Of a stretch of 64,000 nucleotides of DNA, positions 9,624-17,377 are shown piece after piece. Positions within the stretch are counted from its first letter, which is position 1; each line of letters opens with the position of its first letter. Source of the stretch: CAVVAH01 sp963746175 (GTDB lineage: Bacteria > Actinomycetota > Actinomycetes > JACCUZ01); assembly GCA_963746175.1 (NCBI GenBank), contig CAVVAH010000008.1:372001-436000 (forward strand), written 5' to 3'. Position numbers and translations under genes: made by a program. The notes beneath the pieces are model-generated. The model ran no database searches and had not been told where the DNA came from. It saw nothing but the letters and a program-made list of their open reading frames with translations.

Positions 9624-10677
9624 GCCGCCCCGGACCTCACCGACGGATCGAGCCGCTGACGCCACCGCCGGACCGCTTCGACGCCGTCTTCCGCGAGGCG
9701 ACCGCCCGGCGCTACCACCGCGCCGCGGCTGCCGTCGGGATCACCGGTGTGTTCCTCGCCGGCATCTTCGGCGGGATGGCGATGGGCGGACCGAGCGGCG
9801 TCCGCACCACGGTCATGAACGCGGCCGGGCTCGGTGACAGCGCCTCACCGACCGCGACCACGACGACGGAGGCACCACGCCCGCGTCGCAGGTCCCCTCG
9901 GGCGCGGTGTCGGGTCGCAAGCGGAGCGCGAGGGACACGGTCACCGCGCCGCCGGAGCAGGTCGCGCCGGCGTACCTGCGCGGCGAGGTGCTGAACGCGG
10001 CGGGTTCCCCCGTGAGCGGCCTCTACGTCTACACCGGGGTCACCACCGCGGAAGGCTTCGTGCCGAACGCGTCGCCGGCCCGGACCAACAGCGTCGGCTG
10101 GTACCAGGTCCCGTGCACCGGCGGCCCGCTGCTGATCACACCGTGGCGGCTCAACGTCAACCTCGGCCCCTCGGCCACCGGCGGGTACGCCGCGCGGTTC
10201 GTCGACACGCCGAGCTGCGCCAGGACCGAGCACCACCTCGTGACCCGCGTCGAGCAGGGTGCCGTCGTGCAGGGCGACGTGCACACCGACGTCTCCTGCC
10301 CCGGGGAGGAGTTCCCGCTGTGGCTCTGGATCGGCGGCGACCGCCTCGCGTCGGTCCGGCTGTCCGGCATCGAGGAGGGCGCTCGCTACCGGATCTCCGG
10401 CGCCCCGCAGGGCACGTCGATCGTCGGCGCCCGCGGTGTCACCCACGCGGTCACCCTGCGCAGCGGCGAGACCGAGGAGCAGGACGTCACCTACACGTGC
10501 CAGAGCCGCCCGACCACGACGCCCGACCCCTCCACGTCCCCCGACCCGACACCGACAGGGCCGACGGGGTCGCCGTCCCCGACCGACCCGACGCCGTCGA
10601 CCTCCGTCCCCACCGGGTCGGGGACCGGCGGGACCGGCGGGAGCGGCACCAGCAGCCCGGACCCGTCCGGCCACTGA
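9620..10677 (+). pseudogene. ECF-linked single-pass membrane protein, frameshifted
   Basis: Translation from the ATG overlapping the sigma-factor stop gives a cytoplasmic head of about 35 residues, a transmembrane helix (VGITGVFLAGIFGGMAMG) and a Ser/Thr linker ending at TTTTEAP. Sensible coding then resumes one frame away as TPASQVPSGAVSG, running into a beta-rich extracellular domain (PAYLRGEVLNAAGSPVSGLY, carboxypeptidase-regulatory-like) and a Pro/Thr/Ser/Gly-rich tail. One missing base near 9872-9876 explains the shift; the span of 1058 bases is one short of a multiple of three. By position it could be the anti-sigma partner or a surface sensor, though no zinc-binding HxxxCxxC is present. 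The downstream part alone could start at GTG 9907. Confidence 0.7.
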
Positions 10678-10725
10678 CCGTTCGCGCACCGCCGTGCGTC
10701 GGCACCGAGTCGTAGGCTCCGGGAC

Positions 10726-10983
10726 GTGCGCCGGTTGGTGTCCACCGAGGTCGGTACGGTCCTGGCGTTCGCCGCGGGGGTGATCGTGACGTACGTCGGG
10801 CTGGCCCTGACCCTGACCGGCCGCGAACGGTTCGCCGGCGTCCTGGTGCTCGCACTCGGCCTCTGGGCGGTGGTCTCCGCGCCGGTCACGCACGACCAGC
10901 TGCACCGCGAGCGAGGCGAGCCGGGTCATGCGGTGTGGGGCCGCGGCGACCGTCGCAAGCCCCCGTGGTGGCCGACCAGATAG
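10726..10983 (+). CDS. small two-helix membrane protein
   Basis: 85 residues from a GTG start. There are two hydrophobic segments, about residues 9-28 (TVLAFAAGVIVTYVGLAL) and 37-52 (FAGVLVLALGLWAVVSA), and a basic, Trp-containing C-terminal tail (KPPWWPTR). Not recognised as a named family. It lies 48 bases after the ECF-linked membrane gene and may share its transcript. Confidence 0.65.
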   Translation: MRRLVSTEVGTVLAFAAGVIVTYVGLALTLTGRERFAGVLVLALGLWAVVSAPVTHDQLHRERGEPGHAVWGRGDRRKPPWWPTR

Positions 10984-11007
10984 CCGCGGACCCCGCCGGG
11001 AGGTCCG

Positions 11008-11035
11008 TGTCGGATCGGGGCGGAGGTGTTCGTAG
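11008..11035 (+). promoter_or_regulatory. candidate ECF42-type promoter
   Basis: TGTCGG, 17 bases, then CGTAG lie about 55 bases before the DGPF gene. The second DGPF gene of the window (29465-29875, minus) has TGTCGA, 17 bases, CGCTC at a comparable distance. A -35 element close to TGTCGA is described for ECF42 sigma factors. The assignment is inference from spacing and the shared context. Confidence 0.4.
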
Positions 11036-11090
11036 AACGGGTGAGCGGCCGCCCACGACGGGCGCCCCACAGCACAGGAGATGATCCGCG

Positions 11091-11414
11091 ATGCAGTACC
11101 TGGTTTCCGTGATCGACGACGGCACCGGCCCGAGCACCCGGACCGAGGATGCCGCCATCGACGCGTTCAACGACCGGCTCCGGAGCGAGGGGTACTGGGT
11201 CTTCGCCGGCGGTCTCGGGTCGCCCGACCCGGCCACCGTCATCGACAACAGGGGTGACGAGGCGGTCGTCACCGACGGGCCGTTCGTGGAGTCGAAGGAG
11301 TACCTCGCCGGCTTCTGGATCATCGAGGCCCCCGACCTGGACGTGGCGCTCAAGCTCGCCACCGAGGGGTCCAGAGCCTGCAACCGGAAGATCGAGGTGC
11401 GGCCGTTCCTGTAA
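11091..11414 (+). CDS. YCII/DGPF-domain protein
   Basis: 107-residue YCII-related protein carrying the DGPF motif (VTDGPFVESKEYLAGFWIIEA). Such proteins have a dimeric ferredoxin-like fold, and their biochemical role is unsettled. They are the standard genomic neighbour of ECF42 sigma factors, and here an ECF42-like gene follows immediately. An AGGAGATGATCCGCG segment precedes the ATG. A second DGPF-like/ECF42 pair is encoded at 28215-29875 on the other strand. Confidence 0.85.
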   Translation: MQYLVSVIDDGTGPSTRTEDAAIDAFNDRLRSEGYWVFAGGLGSPDPATVIDNRGDEAVVTDGPFVESKEYLAGFWIIEAPDLDVALKLATEGSRACNRKIEVRPFL

Positions 11415-11470
11415 GCAGGGTCGACGTCCAGGAGGCGATCACCCGGGCCCACCGCGAGGAGTGGGCACGG

Positions 11471-12643
11471 GTGGTGGCCGCCCTGGCCCGGCGTTTCGGT
11501 GACCTCGACATCGCCGAGGAGGCCGCGGCCGAGGCGTTCGCCACCGCCGTCGCGCGGTGGCCGGCCGACGGCGTGCCCCCGAGCCCCGGCGGCTGGCTGA
11601 CCACCACCGCCCAGCGCAAGGCCATCGACCGGATCCGGCGCGAGAGCAGGCGCGACGACAAGCAGAGGGAGGCTCAGCTGTTGTACGACGACGACCCGCC
11701 CGAGCCGCGCGACGCCCTCGACGACGACCGGCTCCGGCTGGTCTTCACCTGCTGCCACCCGGCACTGGCCATGGAGACCCGGGTGGCACTGACGCTGCGC
11801 ATGGTCGGCGGCCTGACCGTGCCCGAGATCGCCCGTGCCTTCCTGGTGCAGGAGTCCGCCATGGGCCGGCGGATCACCCGCGCCAAGGCAAAGATCAAGA
11901 CCGCCCGGATCCCTTACCGGGTGCCGTCCGGGGAGGATCTTCCGGCACGCGTCTCCGGTGTGCTCGCCGTCCTCTTCCTCGTCTTCAACGAGGGCTACCT
12001 GGCGACCGGCCCCGACACCGATCCCGTCCGGCACGACCTCACCGCCGAGGCGATCCGGCTCGCTCGCCTGATCCGTGCACTCATGCCGGCGGACGGTGAG
12101 GTGGCCGGGCTGCTGGCGCTGATGCTGCTCACCGAGGCCCGCCGCACCGCCCGGGTGTCGGCGCGCGGCGAGCTGGTCACCCTCGACGAGCAGGACCGTG
12201 GGGCCTGGGACGGTGCGCTGGTCGCCGAGGGCCATCGGCTGGTGCGCGAACGCCTGGCCACCGGCGTGGCGCCCGGTCGCTACCAGGTCCTCGCGGCCAT
12301 CAACGCCGTGCACACCTCGGCGCGCGACGGACGCGACACCGACTGGTCGCAGATCGTCGCCCTCTACGACCAGCTGGTCCGACTCGACCCGTCTCCGGTC
12401 GTCGCCCTCAACCGGGCCGTCGCGGTCGCCGAGCTCGACGGCCCGGAGGTGGCCCTGGCGGCCGTCGACCGTCTCGAGGACTCGCTGGCCGGGTACCACG
12501 CCTTCCATGCGACCCGCGCCGACCTGCTGCGCCGGCTGGGCTGCAGCCAGCAGGCGCGGGCGGCGTACGACAGAGCCATCGGGCTGGCGGGCAACACCGC
12601 CGAGACCGCCTACCTGACCCGCCGTCGCGACCAGCTCGGGTAG
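11471..12643 (+). CDS. ECF42-type sigma factor with C-terminal TPR extension
   Basis: Sigma factor with regions 2 and 4 (FGDLDIAEEAAAEAFATAV, GGWLTTTAQRKAIDRIRRE, VAL-TLRMVGGLTVPEIARAF) and an extension of about 200 residues (FNEGYLATG, LLALMLLTEARRTAR, DQDRGAWDG-like, RYQVLAAINAVH) typical of ECF42 proteins. The canonical start available is GTG 11471, but sense coding clearly extends 20 codons further (SRVDVQEAITRAHREEWAR) to base 11411. There a GTA AGC overlaps the DGPF stop exactly where GTG AGC would be expected. A one-base change at the start codon, or an error in the sequence, is therefore likely. Confidence 0.85.
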   Translation: MVAALARRFGDLDIAEEAAAEAFATAVARWPADGVPPSPGGWLTTTAQRKAIDRIRRESRRDDKQREAQLLYDDDPPEPRDALDDDRLRLVFTCCHPALAMETRVALTLRMVGGLTVPEIARAFLVQESAMGRRITRAKAKIKTARIPYRVPSGEDLPARVSGVLAVLFLVFNEGYLATGPDTDPVRHDLTAEAIRLARLIRALMPADGEVAGLLALMLLTEARRTARVSARGELVTLDEQDRGAWDGALVAEGHRLVRERLATGVAPGRYQVLAAINAVHTSARDGRDTDWSQIVALYDQLVRLDPSPVVALNRAVAVAELDGPEVALAAVDRLEDSLAGYHAFHATRADLLRRLGCSQQARAAYDRAIGLAGNTAETAYLTRRRDQLG

Positions 12644-12664
12644 GGCCCCGGTCGGCAGCAGGGC

Positions 12665-13639
12665 TCAGCCGGCGGTGAGGCCGGCGAGCAGGCGGTCGGC
12701 GGCCGCGTAGGGGTCGGTACGGCCGGCGACGACGTCGGCGGCCAGCGCGTCGAGGTTGCCCTCGCCGTCGCGCGTGCGCAGGTCGCCGACCCGCTCGCGC
12801 AGGGCGGTCAGCGCGATGGACTCGACCTCGTCGGCGGCCCGGTGCAGACGCCGCTCGTGCAGGGTGCCGGTCTCCTCCAGCCAGGCGCGGTGCTTGTCCA
12901 GCGCCTCGACCAGCTCGCCGAGGCCCTCGCCGCGCGACGCGACGGTCTTGACGATCGGCGGCCGCCACTCCCCCGGCGTCCGGCGCTCGCCGAGGGTGAG
13001 CATGTGCCGCAGCTCGCGAACGGTGTTGTCGGCGCCGTCGCGGTCGGCCTTGTTGACGACGTAGATGTCGCCGATCTCGAGGATGCCGGCCTTGGCCGCC
13101 TGGATCGCGTCGCCCATGCCCGGGGCGAGCAGCACGACGGTGGTGTCGGCCGTGCGGGCGACCTCGACCTCGGACTGGCCGACGCCGACCGTCTCGACGA
13201 GCACGACGTCGCAGCCGGCGGCGTCCAGCACCCGCAGCGCCTGCGGGGTGGCCCACGACAGGCCGCCGAGGTGACCACGGCTGGCCATCGACCTGATGTA
13301 GACGTCGCGGTCCAGCGCGTGGTCCTGCATCCGGACCCGGTCGCCGAGCAGTGCCCCGCCGGAGAACGGCGACGACGGGTCGACCGCGAGCACCCCCACC
13401 CGCTTGCCGCGAGCGCGGAAGGCCGTCACCAGCGCGTTGGTGGACGTCGACTTCCCGACGCCGGGCGCTCCCGTCAGGCCGATGACCGTGGCGCGCCCGC
13501 CGTACGGCGCCAGTGCGGCCATCGCCTCGCGCAGCCGCGGCGAGGCGTCCTCGACCAGTGAGATCAGCTTCGCGACCGAGCGGGCGTCACCCTTCCGGGC
13601 GCGCTCGACCAGCGCGCCGACCTCCGGCGCCGCAGCCAC
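12665..13639 (-). CDS. meaB: methylmalonyl-CoA mutase-associated GTPase
   Basis: G3E-family GTPase chaperone that protects and reloads adenosylcobalamin-dependent acyl-CoA mutases. The 324-residue product has Walker A GLTGAPGVGKSTSTNAL, the DPSSPFSGGALLGDR switch segment, ETVGVGQSEVEV and NKAD for guanine recognition. The GTG at 13639 gives the normal family length and lies eight bases after the thiolase stop. Upstream sequence in the same frame is only the thiolase read out of frame. It probably serves IcmA and/or ethylmalonyl-CoA mutase, both encoded in this window. Confidence 0.93.
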   Translation of the reverse strand: MAAAPEVGALVERARKGDARSVAKLISLVEDASPRLREAMAALAPYGGRATVIGLTGAPGVGKSTSTNALVTAFRARGKRVGVLAVDPSSPFSGGALLGDRVRMQDHALDRDVYIRSMASRGHLGGLSWATPQALRVLDAAGCDVVLVETVGVGQSEVEVARTADTTVVLLAPGMGDAIQAAKAGILEIGDIYVVNKADRDGADNTVRELRHMLTLGERRTPGEWRPPIVKTVASRGEGLGELVEALDKHRAWLEETGTLHERRLHRAADEVESIALTALRERVGDLRTRDGEGNLDALAADVVAGRTDPYAAADRLLAGLTAG

Positions 13640-13646
13640 CCGCGGG

Positions 13647-14837
13647 TCAGCCCGCTGCCGGCACGCGCAGCACCAGGGCGTCGCCCTGGCCGCCGCCACC
13701 GCAGAGCGCGGCAGCACCGACGCCACCGCCGCGGCGCCGGAGCTCGAGGGCGAGGTGCAGCGCGATCCGGGCACCGGACATGCCGATCGGGTGGCCGAGC
13801 GCGATCGCGCCGCCGTTGACGTTGACCTTGTCCTCGTCGAGGCCGAGGTCGCGCACGGACTTGATGCCGACGCTGGCGAACGCCTCGTTGATCTCGACCA
13901 GGTCGAGGTCGGCCGGGCTGATGCCCTCCTTGGCGCAGGCCTTGGTGATCGCGGCCGACGGCTGCGACTGCAGCGTCGAGTCCGGGCCGGCTACGACAGC
14001 GTGCGCACCGATCTCGGCGAGCCAGGTGAGACCCAGCTCCTCGGCCTTGGCCCTGCTCATCACGACGACGGCCGCCGCGCCGTCCGAGATCTGCGACGAC
14101 GACCCCGCGGTGATGGTGCCGTCCTTGCTGAACGCGGGCCGCAGCTTCGACAGGCTCTCGGCCGTCGTGTCGGCCCGGATGCCCTCGTCCTCCTTGAACT
14201 GCACCGGGTCACCCTTGCGCTGCGGGATCTCCACCGGCACGACCTCGTCGTCGAACAGGCCGTTCTTCCACGCCTCGGCGGCGCGCTGGTGCGACCGGGC
14301 GGAGAACGCGTCCTGGTCCTCGCGGGAGATGCCGAGCTCGGCGTTGCACGCCTCGGTGAGCGCCCCCATCGCCTGCGTGGTGAAGACGTCCCAGAGGCCG
14401 TCGTACGACATCGAGTCGACGAGCTTGACGTCGCCGAACTTCACGCCCTCGCGGGACCTCGGCAGGAAGTGCGGCGCCTGGGTCATGGACTCCATGCCGC
14501 CGGCGACGACGACGTCGAACTCGCCGGCACGGATCAGCTGGTCGGCGAGCGCGATCGCGTCGACGCCGGACAGGCAGACCTTGTTGATGGTCAGCGCCGG
14601 GACCGTCATCGGGATGCCGGCCTCGACGGCCGCCTGGCGGGCCGGGATCTGCCCGGCACCGGCCTGCAGGACCTGTCCCATGATCACGTAGTCGACCTGG
14701 TCGGGCGAGACGCCGGCCTTCTCGAGGGCGCCCTTGATCGCGACGCCGCCCAGGTCGGCGCCGGAGAAGTCCTTGAGGGAGCCGAGCAGCCGGCCCATCG
14801 GCGTCCGGGCCCCGGCGACGATGACGGAACCAGTCAT
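13647..14837 (-). CDS. acetyl-CoA C-acetyltransferase (thiolase)
   Basis: Type II thiolase (396 aa) that condenses two acetyl-CoA to acetoacetyl-CoA or performs the reverse cleavage. The nucleophilic Cys88 lies in TINKVCLSGVDAI. The NEAFA motif, the catalytic His of GGAIALGHPIGMSGAR and the second Cys in AALCGGGGQGDA are all present. A GGAGGT site precedes the ATG. meaB follows after seven bases, so thiolase and meaB form an operon, and the epimerase gene diverges 50 bases upstream. This neighbourhood points to acetyl-CoA assimilation or C4-CoA metabolism rather than pure beta-oxidation. Confidence 0.93.
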   Translation of the reverse strand: MTGSVIVAGARTPMGRLLGSLKDFSGADLGGVAIKGALEKAGVSPDQVDYVIMGQVLQAGAGQIPARQAAVEAGIPMTVPALTINKVCLSGVDAIALADQLIRAGEFDVVVAGGMESMTQAPHFLPRSREGVKFGDVKLVDSMSYDGLWDVFTTQAMGALTEACNAELGISREDQDAFSARSHQRAAEAWKNGLFDDEVVPVEIPQRKGDPVQFKEDEGIRADTTAESLSKLRPAFSKDGTITAGSSSQISDGAAAVVVMSRAKAEELGLTWLAEIGAHAVVAGPDSTLQSQPSAAITKACAKEGISPADLDLVEINEAFASVGIKSVRDLGLDEDKVNVNGGAIALGHPIGMSGARIALHLALELRRRGGGVGAAALCGGGGQGDALVLRVPAAG

Positions 14838-14887
14838 GGGTGTGACCTCCTGCAGGGCTTCACGGGGTGCGCTGTCACGATAGCCGC

Positions 14888-15322
14888 ATGCTGACCCGCA
14901 TCGACCACGTCGGTCTGGCCGTCCGCGACCTCGACGAGGCGATCGCCTTCTACGCCCGGACCTTCGACGTGCACGTGGTGCACGAGGAGGTCAACGAGGA
15001 GCAGGGCGTGCGGGAGGCGATGCTCGACGTGGGCGGTTCCGGCTCGTGCATCCAGCTGCTGGCGCCGCTGTCCCCGGAGTCGCCGATCGCGAGGTTCCTG
15101 GGCCGGTCCGGGCCGGGGGTCCAGCAGGTGGCGTACGGCGTCGACGACATCGACGCCGCGACGGCGGACCTGCGGGCCAAGGGCGTTCGGCTGCTCTACG
15201 ACGAGGCGCGCCGCGGCACGGCCGGCTCCCGGGTCAACTTCGTGCACCCGAAGGACGCCATGGGCGTGCTGGTCGAGCTCGTCGAGGCCGCCCCGCCCGC
15301 TGACCACGGCACCGGCCACTGA
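14888..15322 (+). CDS. mce: methylmalonyl-CoA/ethylmalonyl-CoA epimerase
   Basis: 144-residue vicinal-oxygen-chelate protein that epimerises the alpha carbon of (2R)/(2S)-methylmalonyl- or ethylmalonyl-CoA before the B12 mutase step. The first half opens with LTRIDHVGLAVRDLDEAI (metal His7). The second half has QQVAYGVDDIDAATADL, NFVHPKDAMGVLVELVE with the late metal His and Glu. Length and motif spacing match the family. It diverges from the thiolase-meaB operon and lies 620 bases upstream of ccr. Confidence 0.92.
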   Translation: MLTRIDHVGLAVRDLDEAIAFYARTFDVHVVHEEVNEEQGVREAMLDVGGSGSCIQLLAPLSPESPIARFLGRSGPGVQQVAYGVDDIDAATADLRAKGVRLLYDEARRGTAGSRVNFVHPKDAMGVLVELVEAAPPADHGTGH

Positions 15323-15336
15323 CGTACGGTCGGACG

Positions 15337-15516
15337 ATGGCCGACCTCGTGAGACCCCGGCAGCGCATGATCGCGGGAGTGTGCGCAGGCATCGCCCGCC
15401 GCTACGGGTGGTCCACGGCCACCGTGCGGCTGGTGTTCGTGCTGTCGTGCCTCCTGCCCGGTCCCCAGGTCCTGCTCTACGTCGTGCTCTGGGTGCTCAT
15501 CCCCTCGGAGGACTGA
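15337..15516 (+). CDS. PspC-domain small membrane protein (59 aa)
   Basis: A 59-residue product beginning MADLVRPRQRMIAGVCAGIA and continuing RRYGWSTATVRLVFVLSCLL, PGPQVLLYVVLWVLIPSED. This is a minimal PspC domain: a basic N-terminus with the GVCAGIARRYG motif, followed by two hydrophobic segments. PspC-type proteins act in envelope-stress sensing; a lone domain like this is common in actinobacteria and usually of unknown role. It starts 14 bases after the epimerase stop, with no clear ribosome site, and may be translated from the epimerase transcript. Confidence 0.85.
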   Translation: MADLVRPRQRMIAGVCAGIARRYGWSTATVRLVFVLSCLLPGPQVLLYVVLWVLIPSED

Positions 15517-15942
15517 GCCGCAGAAGACTCCATGCTTCACGCGGCACAGCGCTCCCCCACCGTCGCTGGTGCTCGTCACAGCTGCTTTGGAGGAGGGCGG
15601 CGCGCGTCTGTCTCGGTCCGTGGACGGTTCCGGACTGGTCTGCGTGCCTCACTCGGCACAGTGGTGCTTGGCGTGGCATGCAGCCCACGCCAGGGACGGA
15701 TAAGCCGCGCCAAGCAGAGCGCAACCCCACGCCTGTCTCATCCTGCGGACGGGGACCGACGGTGAACGGCCGGAACGGCGCAGCGCCCGCGTCCTGGCCG
15801 CTCGTGATCGGACGGGCCGGCCGCGCGGCTGCCCGCACCACCACCGGGGTGGGTCGGCGCCGGAGTTTCCCTCCTGGTTACTGGCCAGTAGCATCGTGCC
15901 GAGCCGAGCGCACCGTCCCAGCCCGCGAGCCCGGAGGCCGAC
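15517..15942. other. 426-base intergenic region upstream of ccr
   Basis: No convincing gene on either strand; the open frames here are Arg-rich and lack ribosome sites. It must hold the ccr promoter. The 12-base palindrome at 15879-15890 is the clearest signal. The stretch at about 15739-15800 (GCGGACGGG, GACCGACGGTG, GTCCTGGCCGC in order) resembles the sequence at about 7102-7162 in the icmA upstream gap and may be a degenerate intergenic repeat. Confidence 0.5.
15879..15890. promoter_or_regulatory. palindromic operator candidate upstream of ccr
   Basis: TACTGGCCAGTA is a perfect 12-base palindrome, extended to TTACTGGCCAGTAG, 53 bases before the ccr start. Size and AT-flanked symmetry fit a TetR- or GntR-type dimer site in the promoter. 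The regulator is not identifiable from the window. Confidence 0.45.
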
Positions 15943-17277
15943 GTGAAGGACATCCTCGACGCGGTCCTGACCGCTGCCCCCGCGGCGGACTTCGCGGCCC
16001 TCCCCGTGCCGGAGTCGTACCGCGCGGTGACGGTGCATGCCGACGAGGTCGCCATGTTCGAGGGCCGGGCGTCGCGCGACAAGGACCCGCGGGAGTCGCT
16101 GCACGTCGAGGAGGTGCCCACCCCTGAGCTCGGGCCGGGCGAGGCGCTGGTGGCGGTGATGGCCTCGGCGATCAACTACAACACCGTCTGGTCGGCCATC
16201 TTCGAGCCGGTGCCGACCTTCTCGTTCCTGCAGCGCTACGGCCGCCTGTCGCCGCTCTCCAAGCGGCACGACCTGCCGTACCACGTGCTCGGCTCGGACC
16301 TGTCCGGCGTGGTGCTGCGCACCGGACCGGGGGTGCACGCCTGGCAGCCGGGCGACGAGGTCGTCGCGCACTGCCTCTCCGTCGAGCTGGAGTCGCCCGA
16401 CGGGCACAACGACACGATGCTCGACCCGGAGCAGCGGATCTGGGGCTTCGAGACCAACTTCGGCGGCCTGGCGCACCTCGCCCTGGTCAAGTCGAACCAG
16501 CTGATGCCCAAGCCCGCGCACCTCACCTGGGAGGAGGCGGCCAGCCCCGGCCTCGTCAACTCCACGGCGTACCGGCAGCTGGTGTCGCGCAACGGTGCCG
16601 GGATGAAGCAGGGCGACGTCGTGCTGATCTGGGGCGCGTCCGGCGGCCTCGGGTCGTACGCCACCCAGCTCGCGGTCAACGGCGGCGCCACCCCGGTGTG
16701 CGTCGTGTCCAGCGAGGAGAAGGCGGCGATCGCCCGGTCGATCGGTGCCGAGCTGGTCATCGACCGCAGCGCCGAGGGCTACCGGTTCTGGAAGGACGAG
16801 ACCACCCAGGACCCCAAGGAGTGGATGCGGCTCGGCAAGAAGATCCGCGAGCTCACCGGAGGCGACGACGTCGACATCGTGTTCGAGCACCCGGGCCGGG
16901 AGACCTTCGGGGCCAGCGTGTTCGTGGCCCGCAAGGGCGGCACGATCGTCACGTGCGCGTCGACGAGCGGGTTCATGCACGAGTACGACAACCGCTACCT
17001 CTGGATGAGCCTCAAGCGGATCATCGGCTCGCACTTCGCCAACTACCGCGAGGCGTGGGAGGCCAACCGCCTGGTGGCACGCGGCAAGATCCACCCGACC
17101 CTGTCCCGCACCTACCCGCTGGACCAGGTCGGCCAGGCCGCGCACGACGTCCACGGCAACGTGCACCAGGGCAAGGTCGGCGTCCTCTGCCTCGCACCCG
17201 AGGAGGGACTCGGCGTCCGCGACCCGGAGCTGCGCGCCCGGCACGAGACCGCCATCAACCGGTTCCGCGACGTCTGA
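15943..17277 (+). CDS. ccr: crotonyl-CoA carboxylase/reductase
   Basis: Ccr performs NADPH-dependent reductive carboxylation of crotonyl-CoA to (2S)-ethylmalonyl-CoA, the signature step of the ethylmalonyl-CoA pathway and a source of polyketide extender units. The 444-residue medium-chain reductase has the NADPH loop WGASGGLGSYATQLA. All four residues known to hold CO2 are present with a uniform offset of one: Asn80 (NYNTVW), Phe169-Glu170 (WGFETNFGG) and His364 (IGSHFANY). That distinguishes it from plain enoyl-CoA reductases. A GGAGG site lies five bases before the GTG start. Confidence 0.95.
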   Translation: MKDILDAVLTAAPAADFAALPVPESYRAVTVHADEVAMFEGRASRDKDPRESLHVEEVPTPELGPGEALVAVMASAINYNTVWSAIFEPVPTFSFLQRYGRLSPLSKRHDLPYHVLGSDLSGVVLRTGPGVHAWQPGDEVVAHCLSVELESPDGHNDTMLDPEQRIWGFETNFGGLAHLALVKSNQLMPKPAHLTWEEAASPGLVNSTAYRQLVSRNGAGMKQGDVVLIWGASGGLGSYATQLAVNGGATPVCVVSSEEKAAIARSIGAELVIDRSAEGYRFWKDETTQDPKEWMRLGKKIRELTGGDDVDIVFEHPGRETFGASVFVARKGGTIVTCASTSGFMHEYDNRYLWMSLKRIIGSHFANYREAWEANRLVARGKIHPTLSRTYPLDQVGQAAHDVHGNVHQGKVGVLCLAPEEGLGVRDPELRARHETAINRFRDV

Positions 17278-17377
17278 CCGGCTCGTACGGCGGCGCCGGC
17301 GCGAAAAGGTCAAGGCCGCACCAACCCGGCCGACCGGGTCTGACAGCCGGTCGTCCCGTCTGACACGATGCTGCCCC

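Noticed and set aside
13640..13774. Longer N-terminus for MeaB beginning at 13774
   Set aside because: The extra sequence is the thiolase 3' end read out of frame. GTG 13639 gives the normal family length.
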